From the NCBI GenBank assembly GCA_027487485.1, contig JAIYDN010000102.1, positions 1-60,411 on the forward strand: a stretch of 60,411 nucleotides of DNA. The letters run 5' to 3'. This document shows positions 8,812 to 17,833 of this stretch, piece by piece. Position numbers and translations under genes: made by a program. Every line of letters starts with the position of its first letter. The first letter of the stretch is position 1. The notes under the pieces are model-generated. The model did not search any database. It saw only the letters and a list, made by a program, of their open reading frames with translations, and was not told the DNA's origin. Origin of the DNA: Planctomycetaceae bacterium. GTDB taxonomy: Bacteria > Planctomycetota > Planctomycetia > Pirellulales > Pirellulaceae.

Positions 8812-10395
8812 ATGTCAAGAAATCAACAAAAGCTTGCGAGCTCGTTCATGAGCGACCGGCGAGGTTTTTTGCTTTCAGGAGCTTCGCTTGCGATCCTTCC
8901 TCTCGCATCCAAAATGGCCTTGGGGCACGTCTACCGATCCTACGCGTTTCCTGAGTATCCGTTTCAGCTCGGAATAACTTCCGGCGATCCAGTCCAAGAT
9001 GGTGTTGTTATATGGACACGGTTAGCAACGAAACCGGTCGAGGGAAAATCCAGCGGCATCCCATCCGAGAATTTTGAAGTCACTTGGGAGCTTGCGCATG
9101 ACGAAGGCATGAAGCAAGTGGTCCAAACCGGCACTTCTGTCGCAACACCCGAACTGGGACATTCTATTCACATCGAAGTCTCCGGATTAGAGCCCGATCG
9201 ATGGTACTGGTATCGCTTTCGGTGTGGCGACGCAGAAAGCCCGATTGGACGAACACGTACGATGCCCGCCATGGACAAAAATCCGGACCAGTTGCGTTTT
9301 GCGTTCGCTTCATGCCAACACTACGAAACAGGACTGTACACCGCCTATCGCCACATGAGTCAGGACAACTTGGACCTGATCGTTCATTTGGGTGACTACA
9401 TCTACGAAGGAAAAGCACGCGACAGCAAAGTCCGTAAACACGTTGGTCCTGAACTTATGACTTTGGAAGATTATCGAGCTAGATACGCACTGTACAAGTC
9501 CGACCTGGACTTGCAAGCAGCCCACCAAGCTGCTCCATGGTTAGTGACTTGGGACGATCACGAATTCGATAATAATTATGCAGGTTTGATCTCGGAACAA
9601 TCCAATGTACCGCCTTCCGTGTTCATGGCGCGTCGTGCTGCAGCCTATCAGGCATACTACGAGAACATGCCACTGCGAGCGGTTTCCATTCCCAAAGGGC
9701 ACGACATGCAACTCTATCGTCGAGCCCATTTCGGAAACTTGGCCCAGTTCGAAATTCTTGATACAAGACAGTATCGAAGCAACCAGCCTAATGACGACAA
9801 AAGCTCCGATCTGATCGGAGATGTTTTTGCACCCAACGCAAGCATGCTTGGGGCAGCACAAGAACGTTGGCTTAGCGAAGGACTTATCGGTTCGGACGCT
9901 CAATGGAACATCCTGGCTCAGCAAGTGATGATGGGGCGTGCGGATCGAGCTCCAGGCGAAGTTCGCCGATTCAGTATGGACCAGTGGTCTGGTTACGATG
10001 TCGCACGAACGCGATTGTTAGAGCTGATCGCATCGCGGAACAACAAAAATACCGTCGTCCTTACCGGCGACATCCACAACAATTGGGTGAATGATCTCCA
10101 AGTGCAATTCGATGATCCGAAGGCACCTGTTGTTGCAACCGAATTTGTCGGAACCTCCATCTCCTCGGGTGGCAATGGAACTGCAAATCCAAAAGGCCTG
10201 GAAGCGCTTCTGTCTGAGAATCCGTTCGTGAAGTTTCATAATGCGGAACGCGGATACGTGCGATGTACGGTCACTCGAAAGAGCTGGCAATCAGATTTCC
10301 AAGTGGTCGAATTCGTCGACAAGCCTGGAGCACCTAATGTCACAAGAGCAACATTCGTCGTAGAACGGGACAAGCCGGGCGCTCTTCGAGCATAA
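8812..10395 (+). CDS. phoD: PhoD-like alkaline phosphatase, Tat-exported
   Basis: The 527-residue protein has a twin-arginine signal near residues 16-40 (SDRRGFLLSGASLAILPLA). A PhoD N-terminal beta-sandwich follows (FQLGITSGDPVQDGVVIWTRL). The metallophosphatase core carries metal-ligand motifs HLGDYIYEGK, TWDDHEFDNNYAG and VLTGDIHNNW. The family hydrolyses phosphate mono- and diesters outside the cytoplasm using Fe and Ca and is usually induced by phosphate limitation. No PHO-box was identified upstream. Length and motif order are normal, and Tat export fits cytoplasmic loading of the metal site. Confidence 0.93.
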   Translation: MSRNQQKLASSFMSDRRGFLLSGASLAILPLASKMALGHVYRSYAFPEYPFQLGITSGDPVQDGVVIWTRLATKPVEGKSSGIPSENFEVTWELAHDEGMKQVVQTGTSVATPELGHSIHIEVSGLEPDRWYWYRFRCGDAESPIGRTRTMPAMDKNPDQLRFAFASCQHYETGLYTAYRHMSQDNLDLIVHLGDYIYEGKARDSKVRKHVGPELMTLEDYRARYALYKSDLDLQAAHQAAPWLVTWDDHEFDNNYAGLISEQSNVPPSVFMARRAAAYQAYYENMPLRAVSIPKGHDMQLYRRAHFGNLAQFEILDTRQYRSNQPNDDKSSDLIGDVFAPNASMLGAAQERWLSEGLIGSDAQWNILAQQVMMGRADRAPGEVRRFSMDQWSGYDVARTRLLELIASRNNKNTVVLTGDIHNNWVNDLQVQFDDPKAPVVATEFVGTSISSGGNGTANPKGLEALLSENPFVKFHNAERGYVRCTVTRKSWQSDFQVVEFVDKPGAPNVTRATFVVERDKPGALRA

Positions 10396-10561
10396 CACAT
10401 CGACAGGATGGTTCAGCCGTTCGCAAACCTCTTTGCGTAGAGCGATTGTGTTACTAGTACCAAAAATCCAGAAGTTCCTATCGGTTTTTGGCACTCGTCC
10501 CCTTGCTCCGCCTTTTGATGTTACGCAATTAGAAGTTCCAATACACGCCGCCGCAAGAAAC

Positions 10562-10689
10562 GCGGTTTTTCTTACTCTTAATCTTAATCGTACTCAGCAC
10601 CAGCAGTACTCGTACACGATCAATGCATTTCGAGTACGAGTACCATTTCCTTGAGTACGAGTACGATGGAAAGCCAAGTTGCGCAACAT
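10562..10689. repeat. GTACTCG hairpin element, copy A
   Basis: This copy lies between the convergent phosphatase and scpB genes. Arms 10605-10618 (AGTACTCGTACACG) and 10631-10644 (CGAGTACGAGTACC) pair at 12 of 14 positions across a 12-base loop. A further GAGTACGAGTAC follows at 10653-10664. The left flank GCGGTTTTTC matches copy B (18942). The right flank GAAAGCCAAGTTGCGCAAC matches copy C (inverted at 50516). The remainder of 10396-10795 shows no gene. Confidence 0.75.
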
Positions 10690-10795
10690 CAAAAGCTCTG
10701 CCTGGAGACGCAACGCACCGGAGGCTCCTGCCGGCTGAGTTGTAAATGCATACCTCTACGCGAGGCGGAGCCTTGGAACGAGAGTAACGTAGGAC

Positions 10796-11605
10796 TTAGA
10801 TATCTTCAGAAAGTGGAAGATCTTCCAGGGAACTCAGGCCGATGATGTCTAGAAAACGGTCCGTCGTAAAATATCGCGACTCGACGGTTCCTGTCGAATC
10901 GTCTTTTTCCAGCCGTATTAGACCTTTTCGAATCAACATGGCCAACAAGGCGCCGGCTGGTTGATTCCATTGTTGTTCAAGCTTCTGACGGCTAATTCCA
11001 GGCTGATAAGCGACCAACGAAAGGCAATCGATCGCAGCTTGGTTCAGCTGCGTTTCTTTTTGCTTGCCGTAGAATCGATCGCGGACAACGTTCAAGTCCG
11101 AAGCCAATTGAAATCGGTATCCACTTCCTTCCTTGACGATTTCGAATGCACGCTCTTGTTGCTGATAGGATTGATTCAGATCATCAATGCACTGATCGAT
11201 CTCGTCGACGGAAAGATTTCGGAACAGCTCCACCAACTTGGGAATTCCGATGGGGTGATTGTTGCTGGTTCCCAAAAAGAGAATCGCTTCTAGAATCGAT
11301 TCCGGCCTCAACGGCACGCCGTCGGTTTCGTCCACAACGGGAGCATCCAGAAGCTCTTCTTCGACAGAATCCCCATGCGACAGGTCTGCGGTTTCCAGCT
11401 GGTTTTCCGATTCCGTCGTTTCCGTTTCAGCCGCAGCGCCAAGGTCGGTAACAGAAGCCGAATCCATGTTGGCTTGTTGCAGGGCGTTCGAATACGCTCG
11501 ACCGAGTTCTTCGAGGGAAAAGCCATCGGAATCTTCTGGAACTTCATTGGGAAGTTGATCGGATTCAACCTCCTCAATTCGCTTCAATCCTTTGCGTCCA
11601 AACAT
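10796..11605 (-). CDS. scpB: Segregation and condensation protein B
   Basis: The 269-residue product has an acidic N-terminal extension of about 100 residues and then the paired winged-helix ScpB domain. This begins ILEAILFLGTSNNHPIGIPKL and continues through GYRFQLASDLNVVRDR, LVAYQPGISRQKLEQQWN and LIRKGLIRLEKDD to YFTTDRFLDIIGL. ScpB dimers join ScpA and SMC in the chromosome-condensing complex. The ATG at 11603-11605 is chosen because the open frame upstream overlaps the preceding gene by about 180 bp. It lies 16 bp downstream of the HtrA-like pseudoprotease gene, so co-transcription is likely; scpA is not in the window. Confidence 0.9.
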   Translation of the reverse strand: MFGRKGLKRIEEVESDQLPNEVPEDSDGFSLEELGRAYSNALQQANMDSASVTDLGAAAETETTESENQLETADLSHGDSVEEELLDAPVVDETDGVPLRPESILEAILFLGTSNNHPIGIPKLVELFRNLSVDEIDQCIDDLNQSYQQQERAFEIVKEGSGYRFQLASDLNVVRDRFYGKQKETQLNQAAIDCLSLVAYQPGISRQKLEQQWNQPAGALLAMLIRKGLIRLEKDDSTGTVESRYFTTDRFLDIIGLSSLEDLPLSEDI

Positions 11606-11621
11606 CCGTAGCTTTCTTGAC

Positions 11622-12965
11622 CTATCGCCTTGTGGGATTTGGTACGACGACTTCGGGCTTGAGCGATTCGATCTTGATTCCCGCAGGGATCGATGCTGGT
11701 AGGTTGCTGGTAGATTGCGAGACTGGGCTTGAGCCACTGGCGGCAACCACGTTGGCTTTTCCGCGAACCGATTCAAGCATTTCCGCCACTGCTGGAACAA
11801 CAACCTTTGCAGGAATTGCGTAGGAGGAAACGCGGCCGGCTCGTGCGATGTTGATCCCTATCGCGTTGCCATAAACGTCGATGATAGGGCCGCCACATTC
11901 GTTCGGTGCCAAGACAGAATCATGTTGGATTACTTTTTGGAAGCCTGTCGATCTTGCGCTGATTTCGCCATTGACTTCCATTTCAGTCGGATCGAGTAGC
12001 GAGTGATTCAAGTCCATCATCTGAGCCACGATGGATTCACTTTCCCCATCCCTTTGCACGCCGACGTTGACACGTTGTCCTGCCGACAAAGCTCCTAATC
12101 GCTTGAGTACTTCATCGCGGGTCGCAAGCGAATCGCCATCGATTCGATCGATCACGTCACCAGTACGAACCCCTGCTCGAAACGCCCCGCTTCCTTCGAC
12201 AACCGCTTCAACCAAGGCACCTTTTTCATTGGAAGGTGGATTACCCAGCGTTACACCAAGAACGGCTTTTTCGCGAGGCACGTTGCGACTCACGACACTC
12301 ATGACGCCGATAGCAAATGGCAATTGGCTACGCGCGCTTGCACTGGCCAACCAACCACCTACGGGAACATCTGCAAGGGTATTCCAATTCATCGTCGGCA
12401 AGTTATTGCGTTCTACCTTGACGAGAGCCAAGTCGATATCGGCGCGTCGAATACGAACGCTCCCTTCAGCAGTGGAGCCGTCGAACAATTGAACTTCGAC
12501 TTTAGAATCCGGGAGCTCGCTGCCCTTAGACACGATCCAGCCGTCTTCGGAGACGATGGTACCTAGCGCCAATTGACGATTCTCATCCAGTATTTTTACA
12601 GTGGGTTTCCATTGGCTCCCAATGGACTCGCGAAACGCGCGGAGGGTAGAGTGTTGATTTCGCTGATGAGCTCGAGTGTTGCTTTCGCGGGAATCGTTGC
12701 CGAAGCGTTTCCCACCTTGCTGAACCAGCTTGGAACCCAGAGTGTCAATTCCGCTCAGGCCTTCGTCGGCGTCAGCTGTGCCCGATTCAACCGAAAACGG
12801 CAACCATGAAATTTTGCCGCGGTGCCCCGCAAGTGTCACATGATCTAGCTGATTAGCAGAACGAGCCACCATCAGAAGATCGCTCAGCGGATCTCTCATG
12901 GACGAATAGGAAATGGATGCCGCGACAACGGTTCCACCAACGATCCACGAGCGCCAATTCTTCAT
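11622..12965 (-). CDS. HtrA/S1C-like pseudoprotease with PDZ domain nested in the protease fold
   Basis: The 447-residue protein has an N-terminal hydrophobic segment (residues 6-21). A trypsin-like first half follows (ALGTIVSEDGWIVSKGSEL, then ADIDLALVKVE). A PDZ domain at about 235-318 comes next (LGVTLGNPP through VNVGVQRDGE). Only after it comes the nucleophile segment, VLAPNECGGPIIDVYGNAIGINIA and SYAIPAKVV. In ordinary HtrA proteins the PDZ follows the complete protease domain. The catalytic His position is Ser149, Asp178 is kept, and the Ser of GNSGGP is Cys357. It is therefore probably inactive as a serine protease and may act as a scaffold or partner. It sits 86 bp downstream of an intact HtrA gene. 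Confidence 0.82.
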   Translation of the reverse strand: MKNWRSWIVGGTVVAASISYSSMRDPLSDLLMVARSANQLDHVTLAGHRGKISWLPFSVESGTADADEGLSGIDTLGSKLVQQGGKRFGNDSRESNTRAHQRNQHSTLRAFRESIGSQWKPTVKILDENRQLALGTIVSEDGWIVSKGSELPDSKVEVQLFDGSTAEGSVRIRRADIDLALVKVERNNLPTMNWNTLADVPVGGWLASASARSQLPFAIGVMSVVSRNVPREKAVLGVTLGNPPSNEKGALVEAVVEGSGAFRAGVRTGDVIDRIDGDSLATRDEVLKRLGALSAGQRVNVGVQRDGESESIVAQMMDLNHSLLDPTEMEVNGEISARSTGFQKVIQHDSVLAPNECGGPIIDVYGNAIGINIARAGRVSSYAIPAKVVVPAVAEMLESVRGKANVVAASGSSPVSQSTSNLPASIPAGIKIESLKPEVVVPNPTRR

Positions 12966-13051
12966 CTAGGAAAACCTTTTTGGGTGACTTTCGGACGACC
13001 AATGACTTTGATTATAGCAGTTCGGGATTCCCGTATAAACTAATTTCCGGG

Positions 13052-14203
13052 CTAATCTCGTACGCCCACAATCAATCGAACGGAAAAGTTATTCGCGCCC
13101 CGTTGAATCTCAACGGAAACTTGCTCGCCCGGAGTAACGGAATCGACAGCCTCTTTCAGCTGATCAAAATTTTGAATAAGCAGTCCGTCAAACTTCAAGA
13201 TGACATCGCCCGAACGAATTCCAGCTTTGGCAGCCGGTCCATTTTCATCGACACGAGCGATCTTGCATTGATTGTTGGATTCCTCGTCCGTTGCTCCGCG
13301 AACGCCGATCGCAGGCTTGAACCCCGGCAGCGATCCCCATGCTTCCATTTTGACTAGCCTTGACCAAGACTTCGCAAAGACATCGATCGGAACGTGCATG
13401 TTGTCGTCGACATCCACACCGATTCGACTGTGAATGCCTATCAGTTCGCCATTGAGATTGAACAACGGCCCACCGCTATCCCCCCCAATCAATGCACAGT
13501 CGGTAATCAAAGTAGAGGGAAGCAATCGAAGCAATCGGCCAACTCGCAGCACGGCTGGTCTATCAGGTGTCCAACCGCCTGGATGCCCCGTTGCCAAGCA
13601 CCATTGCCCTTGCATTAAATCCTCGGAGATGCCAATCGATGCATGCGGCCATGGATCGGATACTACATCGCGAGCTGGCTTCGTGATCCGAACCAGACCT
13701 GCGTCCATGTTGCGATTGACTCCCATGGTCAATCCTTCAATCCGCGTGCCATCGTGCAGGATAATATTGATCCGCTGATTGGGTCGCCCCGCGACGTGAG
13801 CTGCCGTCAAAATAAAACCGTCCGGCGTAATGATGACGCCGCTGCCTTGAGTGCTACCATGCTGAAGGTTAACCGTCACTAGATTCGCCGCTTTGGCAAT
13901 CTTGGCTTGTTGGTTCTCCAGTGCGATCAGCTCGCTTCGGTTTCTTGGTTCATTTCCTTTTAAGATCCCCCCTAGCCCTTCCTCCAAAGGAACTTGAGTG
14001 ATCCCCTTTGCCGCCGAGGGCATGGAATCATTACTTTTAGGAATAGACGGCTTCAGCGAGGAACGCTCTTGCGCGAACGATGAGGCCGCAAAGCAAACAA
14101 CAGCAATCAGACAGGCCCATATAGGAACCCAATTCCGGTCAACCTGACCGTAACTTTCGATTCTTGAACTTTCGATTCTGGCTTCCGAAGACTTTTTAGA
14201 CAC
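13052..14203 (-). CDS. HtrA/DegP-like serine protease with C-terminal PDZ domain
   Basis: The 383-residue secreted protease has a signal peptide with hydrophobic core near residues 27-44 (ending SSFAQE). The S1C domain has His in FILTAAHVAG (about 136), Asp in NMDAGLV (about 167) and Ser in GGDSGGPL (about 243), so the triad is complete. One PDZ domain follows at about 310-380 (AGIRSGDVILKFDG). It likely degrades or refolds damaged extracytoplasmic proteins. No ATG is available: GTG at 14203 is preferred because GGAG stands 6 bases upstream, and the adjacent TTG is less well spaced. It heads the run with the nested-PDZ pseudoprotease and scpB. Confidence 0.88.
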   Translation of the reverse strand: MSKKSSEARIESSRIESYGQVDRNWVPIWACLIAVVCFAASSFAQERSSLKPSIPKSNDSMPSAAKGITQVPLEEGLGGILKGNEPRNRSELIALENQQAKIAKAANLVTVNLQHGSTQGSGVIITPDGFILTAAHVAGRPNQRINIILHDGTRIEGLTMGVNRNMDAGLVRITKPARDVVSDPWPHASIGISEDLMQGQWCLATGHPGGWTPDRPAVLRVGRLLRLLPSTLITDCALIGGDSGGPLFNLNGELIGIHSRIGVDVDDNMHVPIDVFAKSWSRLVKMEAWGSLPGFKPAIGVRGATDEESNNQCKIARVDENGPAAKAGIRSGDVILKFDGLLIQNFDQLKEAVDSVTPGEQVSVEIQRGANNFSVRLIVGVRD

Positions 14204-14412
14204 CAAAGACTCCGTACAATGTTGGTCGCGTAAATTTCGTTCGTCGCGTGAATTTCGTGGATAATCCGCACAGAGATCGTGCGGGTTCGATTATTCGCTA
14301 ACTATCTCGAAAATGAAACCCTTTTGACTCAAGAAACTCAAGAATCGAACCTCATGGGACTGTACCCATGGTCCACCTTTAACGATCATGCGGAATTACG
14401 CTGGAGGGTAAG

Positions 14413-15387
14413 ATGAACGTTCGCCTGATTGTGGGTTGTGGTTATGTGGGCACTAAAGTCGCCCATCGATGGTGCAGCAAAGCCAATCAAAACATGAAAG
14501 GCAACGGCGGCCCCGTTTTCGCTATCACCAGAAATCACTCTCGCTTTGACGAATTATCCAATCTAGACGTCATGCCAATTGCCTGGGATTGGATGTCGGA
14601 TCTGCCGATCGCGCAGCAGGACAATTGGGATTCCCTGTCGAAGGCCTTGCATCGCGACTCGGATGCTAGCATCCCAAGCTTAACGGTTTTAGTGTCAGTC
14701 TCGCATGCAGCACAGGCAGGGGTCCCACATCAAGAGACACACACGCGAGGCCTTCGTAACCTGCATCGCCATCTAAAAGAAGCATTCCCTGAATGCAACG
14801 TTCGATGGATCTATCTTTCGACGACAGGGGTCTATGGATCCACGGAGTCGGGAACTTGGGTCGATGAGGCAACACCCGCCTCGCCCGACCGCTCGGGTTC
14901 GATCGCTGCACTTGCCGCAGAACAATGGCTTGATCACCACGTCCCCAAAGGCAACCTGGTAATCCTAAGACCATCCGGAATCTACGGGCCGCAACGAGTT
15001 CCTCGTTGGCAAGCGATTCGCGATCAAGTTCCTCTTCAGGTCGACCCGGATAGCTTTCTGAATTTGATTCACGTCGACGACTTGGCCCAGGTAATCGATC
15101 AAGTGTCCAAACGCCCCATGAGTCATTCGCTGTACTGCGTATGTGATGACTTCCCGAGCGCTCGGCGCGATTACTACGAATTCATCGCAAGCCTCGGGCA
15201 ATGGCCTGCCCCAATCTTTGAAGAAAAGGCACCGGACATTGCTTCTGCGATAACGACTGGAAAATCACGCAGCGATGGGAACAAACGGATTCGTAACACT
15301 CGCATCAAAGCAGAACTGAACTACACGTTCTTGTTTCCATCCTACCGCGAAGGCCTCCCAGAACTAATCCAACCTAACGGTGACTAG
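14413..15387 (+). CDS. NAD(P)-dependent epimerase/dehydratase-like SDR protein
   Basis: The 324-residue protein starts with a Rossmann motif, LIVGCGYVGTKVAHRW, in the GxGxxG pattern of extended SDRs of the YeeZ type. YLSTTGVYGSTESGTWVDE gives the Ser/Thr-Tyr region, LVILRPSGIYGPQRVP follows, and NLIHVDDLAQVIDQV is the C-terminal substrate-domain signature. The usual YxxxK is not clear, so catalysis may differ. A GGAGGG ribosome site at 14403 precedes the ATG. It is convergent with transaldolase. The substrate is probably a nucleotide sugar or related compound but cannot be specified. Confidence 0.8.
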   Translation: MNVRLIVGCGYVGTKVAHRWCSKANQNMKGNGGPVFAITRNHSRFDELSNLDVMPIAWDWMSDLPIAQQDNWDSLSKALHRDSDASIPSLTVLVSVSHAAQAGVPHQETHTRGLRNLHRHLKEAFPECNVRWIYLSTTGVYGSTESGTWVDEATPASPDRSGSIAALAAEQWLDHHVPKGNLVILRPSGIYGPQRVPRWQAIRDQVPLQVDPDSFLNLIHVDDLAQVIDQVSKRPMSHSLYCVCDDFPSARRDYYEFIASLGQWPAPIFEEKAPDIASAITTGKSRSDGNKRIRNTRIKAELNYTFLFPSYREGLPELIQPNGD

Positions 15388-15455
15388 TAGCTTGGCTCAT
15401 GAGAATCGAACGCCCAATAATAGTGCTTGATCTCGGAATGAAGGGAGATGGTTGC

Positions 15456-15528
15456 GGTCGAAAAATGTGGGGCGAAAGATCGTTAGCGGACGTACGGTTC
15501 TAAAATTTTTCGACCTTCATTTTTCGAC
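15456..15528. terminator. Convergent-gene hairpin with two competing right arms
   Basis: GTCGAAAAATG at 15457-15467 pairs perfectly over 11 bases with CATTTTTCGAC at 15518-15528. GGTCGAAAAA at 15456-15465 pairs over 10 bases with TTTTTCGACC at 15506-15515. The two pairings exclude each other. The T- and A-rich arms make it a plausible bidirectional terminator for the SDR and transaldolase genes that converge here. It may also be a repeat-family member. Confidence 0.55.
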
Positions 15529-15614
15529 AGACTCTTCTGTATCCGAAACGTGCCACCCAACAAGCGAGTACAAAGTTACGGCCTCTGGGTGTTTGATAAC
15601 AATCCGTGACGCCG

Positions 15615-16667
15615 TTACGCCAGCGCGGCTCTTTTTTCTTGAATCGTTTGGATCAGCTGTTTCTGAGGTGCAACGAACTTCGCGACGCCTTGTTCCATCA
15701 AAACTTTTTCTAGGTCGGAAACATCGACTGCCGCATCAAGCTCACTCATGATCGCTTGACTTGGTAGCACATCCACTTGGCGACTGAAGACTTGCCCACT
15801 CTTTGCAACCGCCGCGTTGGTATCCGGTGGATTGGTTTGAATGTCGGAACCCGCTAACGCACTGACGTACTTCCACGGCGCATCCGCCGCATTCTTGGTG
15901 CCAGTGCTTGCAAAAATGATCTCTTGCTGGAGCGGTGTTGGATGCGCTTTCCAAAACGCTTGGTTCGCAGCCCAAATCCGTTTCGCATTGAGTATTCCAT
16001 ACATCCCTTGCGAATCCGCCGAGAGCTGCTTGCAGGTGTCTACAGTGTATTGGTCGATTCGCGAAACAAAGATGCTGTAGACGCTCTTGAATTGGTCCAG
16101 CGATGCGCGTCGTTGTGCACCTCGCCATACAGCTGCCTTCGCCAATTCATACTGTCGCATGGTGAAGATCAATGTAACGTTCAAGGTAACCCCCGACGCA
16201 GCTAGCTCTTCTAACGCATCCAAACCAGCTGGCGTGGCTGGAACCTTGATCATGCGGTTGTCGTGACCTTCGGCCCATTTCTTACCTAGTTCAATGTACT
16301 GCGAGACGCGTTGCGAATGAGGCAAATTGGTCGCTGGATCCTCCAGTAGAGGATCCAGCTCAAAGCTAACCCAACCTGCATTTCCTTGAGTCTTCTGCCA
16401 AACGCCATGGAATGATTTTTGTGCTTCACGCACGAGTTCGTCCGTCACATTCCAACAGATAGTTAGATCGTCTTGGCCCTGCTTCATGTAACTTGCGATC
16501 AAGTCATCGAATCGGCCGCTTCGAATCAACCCTGAAACGATAATCGGGTTGCTCGTTGCCCCGACGGCTCCCCATTCCAAATTCTGCGCAACAAGTGTTG
16601 GATCAATGGAATCCAAGTACAGGTTGGTGCCGCTGTCGATTAAAGACTCGATGGAAGGGTTGCTCAT
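15615..16667 (-). CDS. tal: Transaldolase
   Basis: The 350-residue enzyme of the non-oxidative pentose phosphate pathway transfers a dihydroxyacetone unit between sugar phosphates. Motifs seen are GAVGATSNPIIV near the N-terminus, the Schiff-base Lys in MIKVPATPAGLDALEE, VTLNVTLIFTMRQYELA, and VSRIDQYTVD. FASTGTKNAADAPWKYV is characteristic of the longer bacterial transaldolases. The ATG at 16665-16667 is preceded by AGGTAA and gives the expected start MSNPSIESLIDSG. It lies divergent from the threonine aldolase gene. Ribulose-phosphate epimerase of the same pathway is encoded elsewhere in the window (59097). Confidence 0.92.
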   Translation of the reverse strand: MSNPSIESLIDSGTNLYLDSIDPTLVAQNLEWGAVGATSNPIIVSGLIRSGRFDDLIASYMKQGQDDLTICWNVTDELVREAQKSFHGVWQKTQGNAGWVSFELDPLLEDPATNLPHSQRVSQYIELGKKWAEGHDNRMIKVPATPAGLDALEELAASGVTLNVTLIFTMRQYELAKAAVWRGAQRRASLDQFKSVYSIFVSRIDQYTVDTCKQLSADSQGMYGILNAKRIWAANQAFWKAHPTPLQQEIIFASTGTKNAADAPWKYVSALAGSDIQTNPPDTNAAVAKSGQVFSRQVDVLPSQAIMSELDAAVDVSDLEKVLMEQGVAKFVAPQKQLIQTIQEKRAALA

Positions 16668-16783
16668 GGCGGTTACCTGAAAAAGGGGACAACGACTGGG
16701 TTTCATAATGTTGCAGTTCTAATATAGTAAGCTTCTCGAACACCCTACGAATACCCCATGTTGATCATTTGCGACCCGAATTT

Positions 16784-17833
16784 ATGAATCCCATCATCGA
16801 TCTTCGAAGCGATACCGTTACCAAACCGTCTCAGGGTATGCGAGAAGCCATGTTGACCGCACCTGTCGGAGACGATGTGATCGACATCGACCCTACGGTG
16901 GAATTGCTTCAAACGCGAACCGCCGAGCTTTTGGGAAAAGAGGCCGCCATCTTCATGCCCAGCGGAACTATGACCAACCAGATTGCCCTTCGCGTGCACT
17001 GCAGACCCGGCGATGAATTCATATGCGAGACCGGCTGCCACATCTACAACTATGAACAAGGTGCTTTTGCTCAATTGAGCGGGCTGGTCGCCAAAACCAT
17101 CGATGGCAACGCCTACTTGCTCGATGTTGAACAACTCAGAGACAGCGTTCGCCCGAACAGCGAGCATGTCGTTCAAACGCGACTGCTGTGCCTTGAAAAC
17201 ACCCATAATTCAGGCGGCGGGAAAATTTATTCACTCGACCTCATTCAAAAGCTTTGCGAATGGGCCAAATCGCACTCTTTAGCGACGCATTTGGACGGCG
17301 CTCGGCTGTTCAATGCCTCCGTCGCGACCAAGGTCACTCTTTGGGAATACGCCGAACCCTTCGACTCGATCAGCGTTTGTTTCAGCAAAGGCTTGGGGGC
17401 TCCGGTGGGCTCGTGCTTGGTCGGAACCAAAAGCTTTATTCAAGGGGCTCGTCGAGCCAGAAAGCTATTCGGGGGCGGAATGCGACAGGCAGGGATTCTA
17501 GCTGCAGGTGCGCTGTACGGCCTGGAAAAACAAATGGATCGATTGGAGGAGGATCACCAACACGCGAAACTCCTCGCGGACGCAATCGCTCAATGCGAGG
17601 GTCTTCATCTGCCGGATCGCATTCCTGACACCAACATTGTGATCTTTCAGCTGGATCGAAAGCTGGGGACCGCTTCCGAATTTGCCGCGAAACTCAAGAG
17701 CTTCGGGATACTCTCCCTTCCCTTTGGACCACAATGCGTACGCTTTGTGACCCATATGGATGTTTCGCGAAGTCAGATTGAAGCTGCGTGCAGCTTAATC
17801 CAAACCTGCACTAGCCATGCACTAGCTTCTTAA
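16784..17833 (+). CDS. ltaE: Low-specificity L-threonine aldolase
   Basis: The 349-residue PLP enzyme cleaves threonine or allo-threonine to glycine and acetaldehyde. It begins IIDLRSDTVTKPSQGMREAM, the family opening. It continues with EAAIFMPSGTMTNQIALRVH, LENTHNSGGGKIY, THLDGARLFNASVA, and the PLP-lysine motif VCFSKGLGAPVGSCLVG. The ATG at 16784 is preferred over an upstream TTG because the conserved region starts there. Its 3' end overlaps the convergent aminotransferase gene by 23 bp. It is cytoplasmic. Confidence 0.92.
   Translation: MNPIIDLRSDTVTKPSQGMREAMLTAPVGDDVIDIDPTVELLQTRTAELLGKEAAIFMPSGTMTNQIALRVHCRPGDEFICETGCHIYNYEQGAFAQLSGLVAKTIDGNAYLLDVEQLRDSVRPNSEHVVQTRLLCLENTHNSGGGKIYSLDLIQKLCEWAKSHSLATHLDGARLFNASVATKVTLWEYAEPFDSISVCFSKGLGAPVGSCLVGTKSFIQGARRARKLFGGGMRQAGILAAGALYGLEKQMDRLEEDHQHAKLLADAIAQCEGLHLPDRIPDTNIVIFQLDRKLGTASEFAAKLKSFGILSLPFGPQCVRFVTHMDVSRSQIEAACSLIQTCTSHALAS

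Noticed and set aside
10433-10654. Plus-strand frame across repeat copy A
   Set aside because: No ribosome site or conserved character; it is repeat sequence between convergent genes.
14353-14370. Hairpin CATGGG/CCCATG upstream of the SDR gene
   Set aside because: Only six base pairs with no T-run; too weak to call an operator or terminator.
15388-15440. GAATCGAAC resembling a tRNA T-arm in reverse orientation
   Set aside because: No acceptor or anticodon stems could be paired around it.
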